Part shown: one piece after another, positions 60,527-64,000 of the stretch
Layout of the letters: every line of letters starts with the position of its first letter
Position numbering within the stretch: the first letter of the stretch is position 1
Source of the DNA: Methylosinus sp. Ce-a6
GTDB lineage: Bacteria > Pseudomonadota > Alphaproteobacteria > Rhizobiales > Beijerinckiaceae
DNA length: 64,000 nucleotides
Reading direction: 5' to 3'
NCBI RefSeq assembly: GCF_009811655.1
Contig: NZ_BGJX01000004.1
Coordinates: 1-64,000, forward strand
Made by a program: the position numbers and the translations under genes
Notes under the pieces: model-generated
Told to the model about the DNA's origin: nothing
What the model saw: only the letters and a program-made list of their open reading frames with translations
Databases searched by the model: none

Positions 60527-63022
60527 ATGTCCTTCCGTACCTTGTTGCTGGCGTCGATCTCGACGCTGGCGCTGCATGGCGCCGCTACGGCGCAGAGCTA
60601 TCGCACGCCCAATGTCGTCGCCAATGACGACCCCTCTTCCATCAGCCTCGGAGGCGTGAGCTTCACGAACCAGGGCCTCGTCGGAACCGGGCGGCTTCCG
60701 GCGGCGACGATCGACTTCCTCGGCGACACGCTTGGCTCCTTCTCGAGCCTCGCCATCGACCCATATTCGTGGCGGCAAGTCGGCTCGAGCTTCGTCGCGA
60801 CCATGTTCGCCCTGCCGGACCGCGGCCTCAACGATCCGGCCAATGGCGTCTTCTCCGACTATGCGGGACGGCTGCTTCGTTTCAACATCGCCTTCTCGCC
60901 CTATTCGGGCCCGAATCTCTCCGCCTCGACCGGCTCGCAGAATCAGGTGCGGATGACGCCCGACGGCGGTCTCCTGCTGCGCGACGATCAGGGCAAGACA
61001 TTCACCGGCGCCGATGCGGGGTCGGGAGCCGCCAATCTCTTCGGCCGCCCCGCGCCGAGCCCTGCCGCCGGCTCCGTCGGCGCCGGCAAGATATCGCTCG
61101 ACGCCGAGGGGCTGGCCTTCAAGACCGACCGCAGCTTCTACGTCAGCGACGAATATGGCCCGTCGATCTTCTATTTCGACGCCAATGGCAATCTCGTCGG
61201 CTCGATCGGAATTCCCTCGGCGCTGCTGCCGCGCAACAATGGCGCGATCGACTTCAACTCGACCAGCGCGCCGCAGACGGGACGCCGCAACAATCAGGGA
61301 CTCGAGGCGGTCTCGGTAAGCCCGGACGGCGCCCGCCTGTTCGCGATCCTGCAGAGCGCGACGATTCAGGATCAGGCCTCCGGACAGCAGACGCGCAACA
61401 ACACGCGCATCCTCGTCTACGATATCTCGACCAATCCGACGCCGGCGGCGCCGGTCGAATCCTATGTGCTCCAGCTTCCGACCCTCACGCAAAACGGCAA
61501 AGGCGGCTCGCCCAACCGCACCGCGGCGCAGAGCGAGACGGTGGCGCTCAATGATCGGCAGCTCCTGGTGCTGGCGCGCGACGGAACCGGCCAGGGCTCG
61601 TCGCCCGGCAATCCGATCGTGGTCAAATCCATCTTTCTCGTCGACATCGGCGGCGCGACCAATATCGCCGGCACGGCCGCCGATACGACGCCGGGCGGCC
61701 AGGTCGCGCCCAGTGGCGTGCTGAACCCGGCGATCACGCCGGCGCAATCGGTCGAGCTCGTCAACATTCTCAACACGACGCAGCTCGCCCGCTTCGGCCT
61801 TACTCTCGCCAATGGCGCGCCCGGCCAGCCGGCCCAGTCGCAGCTCACTCTGGCGGAGAAATGGGAGGGCATGGCGCTCGTCCCGACGCTCGTCGAGGGA
61901 AGGCCGAACGACTTCTACCTCTTCGTCTCCAACGACAATGATTTTGTCACGACCAATGGCGTGATGCAGGGACAGAGCTACAACGCCGGCGAGAACAACG
62001 ACAATATGGTCCTCGTCTATCGGCTCACCTTGCCGACCGCCGTCGATCCGCTCTTCCTCAAATCCATGCGCGACACGGCGCCGGTGACGCTCGCCCGTAT
62101 CGACGCCGGCGCTCTCGGCCTCGCCTCGAGCGCCGCGGCGCCGGTCGTCGCGCAGCTGCATTCGATTCGTCGCGCGCAGAGCGGCGTTTTCGCCGCGCAG
62201 GGCCTCTCGGCCTGGCTCGGCGGCAATGTCGATTTCGGTCCCACGGCGACGCGGCCCGGGCTCGACGGCGACCGCACGCTCTATGGCGGCTCATTCGGCC
62301 TCGATTATGGCTGGAAGGAGCTGCGCGCGGGCGTCGCGGCGACGGTGCGCGCCGGCCAATATGGCGGCGGCGCGCTCGGCTATTTCGACATTTCGCCGAC
62401 CGTCTCGCCGAGCCTCTACGCCGGCTATTTCGGCGATCTCTTCTATCTCCACGGAACGGCGACCTTCTCGCCGGATGTCGGCTTCTCCGACATTCGCCGC
62501 CTCGCCGCTTACGGTCTCACCGGCGTCGGCCGCACCAGCGTCGATTCCTACGCCTTCGGCGGCGAGATCGGCGCGAAGCTGAATCTGGACGCCTTCCAAT
62601 TCACGCCCTTCTTCGGCGTGACGCAGACCCATGCGACGATCCGCGGCTATACGGAGAGCGGCGCCGCCGGCGGCAATGTCGTCTATCCGGAGCATTCGAT
62701 CTTAGCGACGACATTGCGTTACGGCGTGGAGGCCTCGGCCTCTTTGCTCGGCGTCAATCCCTGGGTGCGAGCAGCCTATAATCAGGCCCTCGACCGCGAT
62801 CCCAAGCGCGTGCAGGTCAGCCTCGCCGGCGTGCTGAGCCCCATGGCGACGCAATCGATCCTCATTCCGACCTATGATCGCAATTCGGTCACGGTCGGCG
62901 TCGGCGCGCAGGGCGATTTCGCGCCGAACATCGGCTGGCGCATCGGCTATGACGCCGACATTGCGACGCGCTACGGCAATGTCGCCCATTCGGTGACGAC
63001 GGCCTTGCGCGTCGGCTTCTGA
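60527..63022 (+). CDS. Autotransporter with phytase-like esterase passenger
   Basis: An 831-residue secreted protein. After a signal peptide (LLLASISTLALHGAATAQ) residues 40-520 form a beta-propeller-like domain of the esterase-like activity of phytase family (PF13449), with SFSSLAIDP, FVATMFALPDRGLNDPANGV, VSDEYGPSIFYFDANGNLVG and NNQGLEAVSVSPDGARLFAI. Residues from about 575 to the end are an autotransporter beta-barrel (GGSFGLDYGWKELRAGVAAT and a final VTTALRVGF ending in Phe). It should be displayed on the outer membrane and hydrolyse a phosphate or ester. No regulator or partner is linked. Confidence 0.85.
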   Translation: MSFRTLLLASISTLALHGAATAQSYRTPNVVANDDPSSISLGGVSFTNQGLVGTGRLPAATIDFLGDTLGSFSSLAIDPYSWRQVGSSFVATMFALPDRGLNDPANGVFSDYAGRLLRFNIAFSPYSGPNLSASTGSQNQVRMTPDGGLLLRDDQGKTFTGADAGSGAANLFGRPAPSPAAGSVGAGKISLDAEGLAFKTDRSFYVSDEYGPSIFYFDANGNLVGSIGIPSALLPRNNGAIDFNSTSAPQTGRRNNQGLEAVSVSPDGARLFAILQSATIQDQASGQQTRNNTRILVYDISTNPTPAAPVESYVLQLPTLTQNGKGGSPNRTAAQSETVALNDRQLLVLARDGTGQGSSPGNPIVVKSIFLVDIGGATNIAGTAADTTPGGQVAPSGVLNPAITPAQSVELVNILNTTQLARFGLTLANGAPGQPAQSQLTLAEKWEGMALVPTLVEGRPNDFYLFVSNDNDFVTTNGVMQGQSYNAGENNDNMVLVYRLTLPTAVDPLFLKSMRDTAPVTLARIDAGALGLASSAAAPVVAQLHSIRRAQSGVFAAQGLSAWLGGNVDFGPTATRPGLDGDRTLYGGSFGLDYGWKELRAGVAATVRAGQYGGGALGYFDISPTVSPSLYAGYFGDLFYLHGTATFSPDVGFSDIRRLAAYGLTGVGRTSVDSYAFGGEIGAKLNLDAFQFTPFFGVTQTHATIRGYTESGAAGGNVVYPEHSILATTLRYGVEASASLLGVNPWVRAAYNQALDRDPKRVQVSLAGVLSPMATQSILIPTYDRNSVTVGVGAQGDFAPNIGWRIGYDADIATRYGNVAHSVTTALRVGF

Positions 63023-63044
63023 CGGCGGAAGGGCGACGCCGCCG

Positions 63045-63836
63045 TCAGGCGGTGGCGTCGTCCTGATGGCGGCGATGGTCCTCGGCGTGATGATGGCGCC
63101 GACGGGCCTCCTCGTGATCCTCTTCGAAATCCTCGTCGCGGTCGCGCGCGTGATGCCGCGCATGGCGACGGCGGCCGGTCACGCCGCGAAACACCGCGCG
63201 CGCCAAGCCGCGCAGCGGCGAGGTGAGACGGCTCACATCCTCGATCCGCTCGATCACCGCCTCGCTGCGCGAGAGCTCGCGGTCGAGCGCCGTCTTGGTG
63301 CGGCAGAGCTCGGCGTCACGATCCTCGAACCAAACGGAGAGCACGCGCCACCAGGCGATGGCGAGGCCCTGCAGCTTCAAGGCGCCGAGCGCGCCTTCGC
63401 TGTCTATGTCGGCGGCCTCCAGCATGAAGCGCATGGAATTGACCGTCTCGCGATTGAGCGCGGCCGCGGCCAAGGGATCGGTCGACGCCCATTGCGACAC
63501 CGACTCCAGCGCGTTGCGATAGGGCTCCAACGCCTCGAGGCGACGCAGCAGCACCTCGTAGAGCCGCTCCTTGGCGGGCTCGGAGGCGTAGCGGCCCGAG
63601 AAATCGTCGAGCACCTGCCGGTCGATCTTGCGCGAAAAGGCCGAGAGAACCGCGCCCTTGGACGGGAAATTGTCGCGGAAATCGGCCAGCGAGACATCCG
63701 CGTCATGGGCGATGTCGGAAATGGCTATGTCCTCGAAGGCCCGGCGCGCCGCCAGCCGCATCAAGGATTCGACGATCCGGTCGCGGATCGATCCGCTTCC
63801 ATTGCCTGTCTCGGTGCTTTTGCCGCTCGTCGCCAT
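63045..63836 (-). CDS. TetR family regulator with histidine-rich tail
   Basis: A 263-residue TetR/AcrR protein: helix-turn-helix SIRDRIVESLMRLAARRAFE, then DIAISDIAHDADVSLADFRD with NFPSKGAVLSAFS (about 16-68). The ligand domain runs to about 215. The last 45 residues are unusual: RRRHARHHARDRDEDFEEDH and HEEARRRHHHAEDHRRHQDD, rich in His, Arg and Asp/Glu. TetR proteins usually stop near 200, so the tail is an addition, perhaps metal-sensing. It converges with the autotransporter gene. Confidence 0.82.
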   Translation of the reverse strand: MATSGKSTETGNGSGSIRDRIVESLMRLAARRAFEDIAISDIAHDADVSLADFRDNFPSKGAVLSAFSRKIDRQVLDDFSGRYASEPAKERLYEVLLRRLEALEPYRNALESVSQWASTDPLAAAALNRETVNSMRFMLEAADIDSEGALGALKLQGLAIAWWRVLSVWFEDRDAELCRTKTALDRELSRSEAVIERIEDVSRLTSPLRGLARAVFRGVTGRRRHARHHARDRDEDFEEDHEEARRRHHHAEDHRRHQDDATA

Positions 63837-63921
63837 CGCCGCCTCCCCAAATCGCTCGAAGCCAGCCGCTTCCCGTTTAATTTAGGGCGTTCCGCCGAGA
63901 TCGGAAGGAATTTCGGTTTTT

Positions 63922-64000
63922 TCAACCCGACAATTCTGCGGCCCGGCGCTTCGCCGCCGCGACGGCGCGCTCGAGCAGAGGCTCGAGACCGTCCTTCGCC
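63922..64000 (-). CDS. C-terminal end of an unidentified gene (partial)
   Basis: The frame ending in TGA at 63922-63924 reads AKDGLEPLLERAVAAAKRRA, then AELSG; the rest lies beyond the right edge. The terminal helix is common to many proteins, so no product can be named. Confidence 0.45.
   Translation of the reverse strand, partial: AKDGLEPLLERAVAAAKRRAAELSG

Overview
The window is a chromosomal stretch of a GC-rich alphaproteobacterium, almost certainly of the order Hyphomicrobiales. The evidence is a set of alphaproteobacterial genes: the cell-cycle proteolysis adaptors CpdR and RcdA, a bacterial NDUFA12 subunit next to a DUF2155 protein and Aat, a PetP/PetR-type regulator pair, an AdoCbl-dependent ribonucleotide reductase (NrdJ), a HisN-type phosphatase and gatCAB. 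An MxaD-like protein with a YVTN beta-propeller, plus an exported protein of a type I associate with methane and ammonia oxidisers, point to a methylotroph, perhaps a Methylosinus/Methylocystis-like methanotroph. That last step is inference. I saw no rRNA, tRNA or CRISPR array.

Layout. 1-7.4 kb: GtrA protein, a phosphosulfolactate synthase-like enzyme with an MmgE/PrpD protein, helicase HrpB, histidinol phosphatase HisN and an N-formylglutamate amidohydrolase. 7.5-9.1 kb: cpdR, rpmE and rcdA. 9.4-17.1 kb: suhB, a GNAT protein, pyruvate kinase, DUF1036, a membrane-anchored patatin-like enzyme and hemB. 17.4-22.9 kb: a histone H1-like protein, an unusual palindrome-rich non-coding stretch, and the gatC-gatA-chorismate mutase-gatB group interrupted by repeats. 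23-32 kb: ruvX, small exported proteins, dprA/plsY, a LuxR-type regulator, a DUF697 protein, xthA and a methanotroph-type exported protein. 32-36.4 kb: sodB, aat, DUF2155, NDUFA12 and pstS. 36.4-40.7 kb: an FAD monooxygenase, the YVTN beta-propeller and mxaD-like pair, and a divergent tetR/gst pair with a palindromic operator.

41-46 kb holds the most unusual locus. The 3' end of nrdJ has been replaced by about 1.1 kb of lower-GC DNA. The insert supplies a new NrdJ C-terminus with its zinc-ribbon tail, then an ImmA/IrrE-type metallopeptidase whose own C-terminus is a copy of that NrdJ tail, then a small basic protein. The displaced original 3' end of nrdJ remains just downstream as an orphan fragment. 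The order therefore gives three same-direction copies of the tail, which suggests an uncharacterised gene cassette that targets the nrdJ 3' end and restores it.

46-64 kb: ilvD, a frameshifted GIY-YIG nuclease gene among REP-like repeats, rlmJ, an RNase T2, a DUF459 hydrolase, an L,D-transpeptidase, gltD, ilvE, the overlapping marR/ompR/histidine kinase operon, small conserved proteins, an autotransporter with a phytase-like passenger and a TetR regulator with a histidine-rich tail.

Several families of intergenic palindromic repeats are scattered through the window. One of them is a MITE-like element whose flanking 14-bp duplication shows that it split a formerly overlapping mxaD/beta-propeller gene pair without breaking either reading frame.
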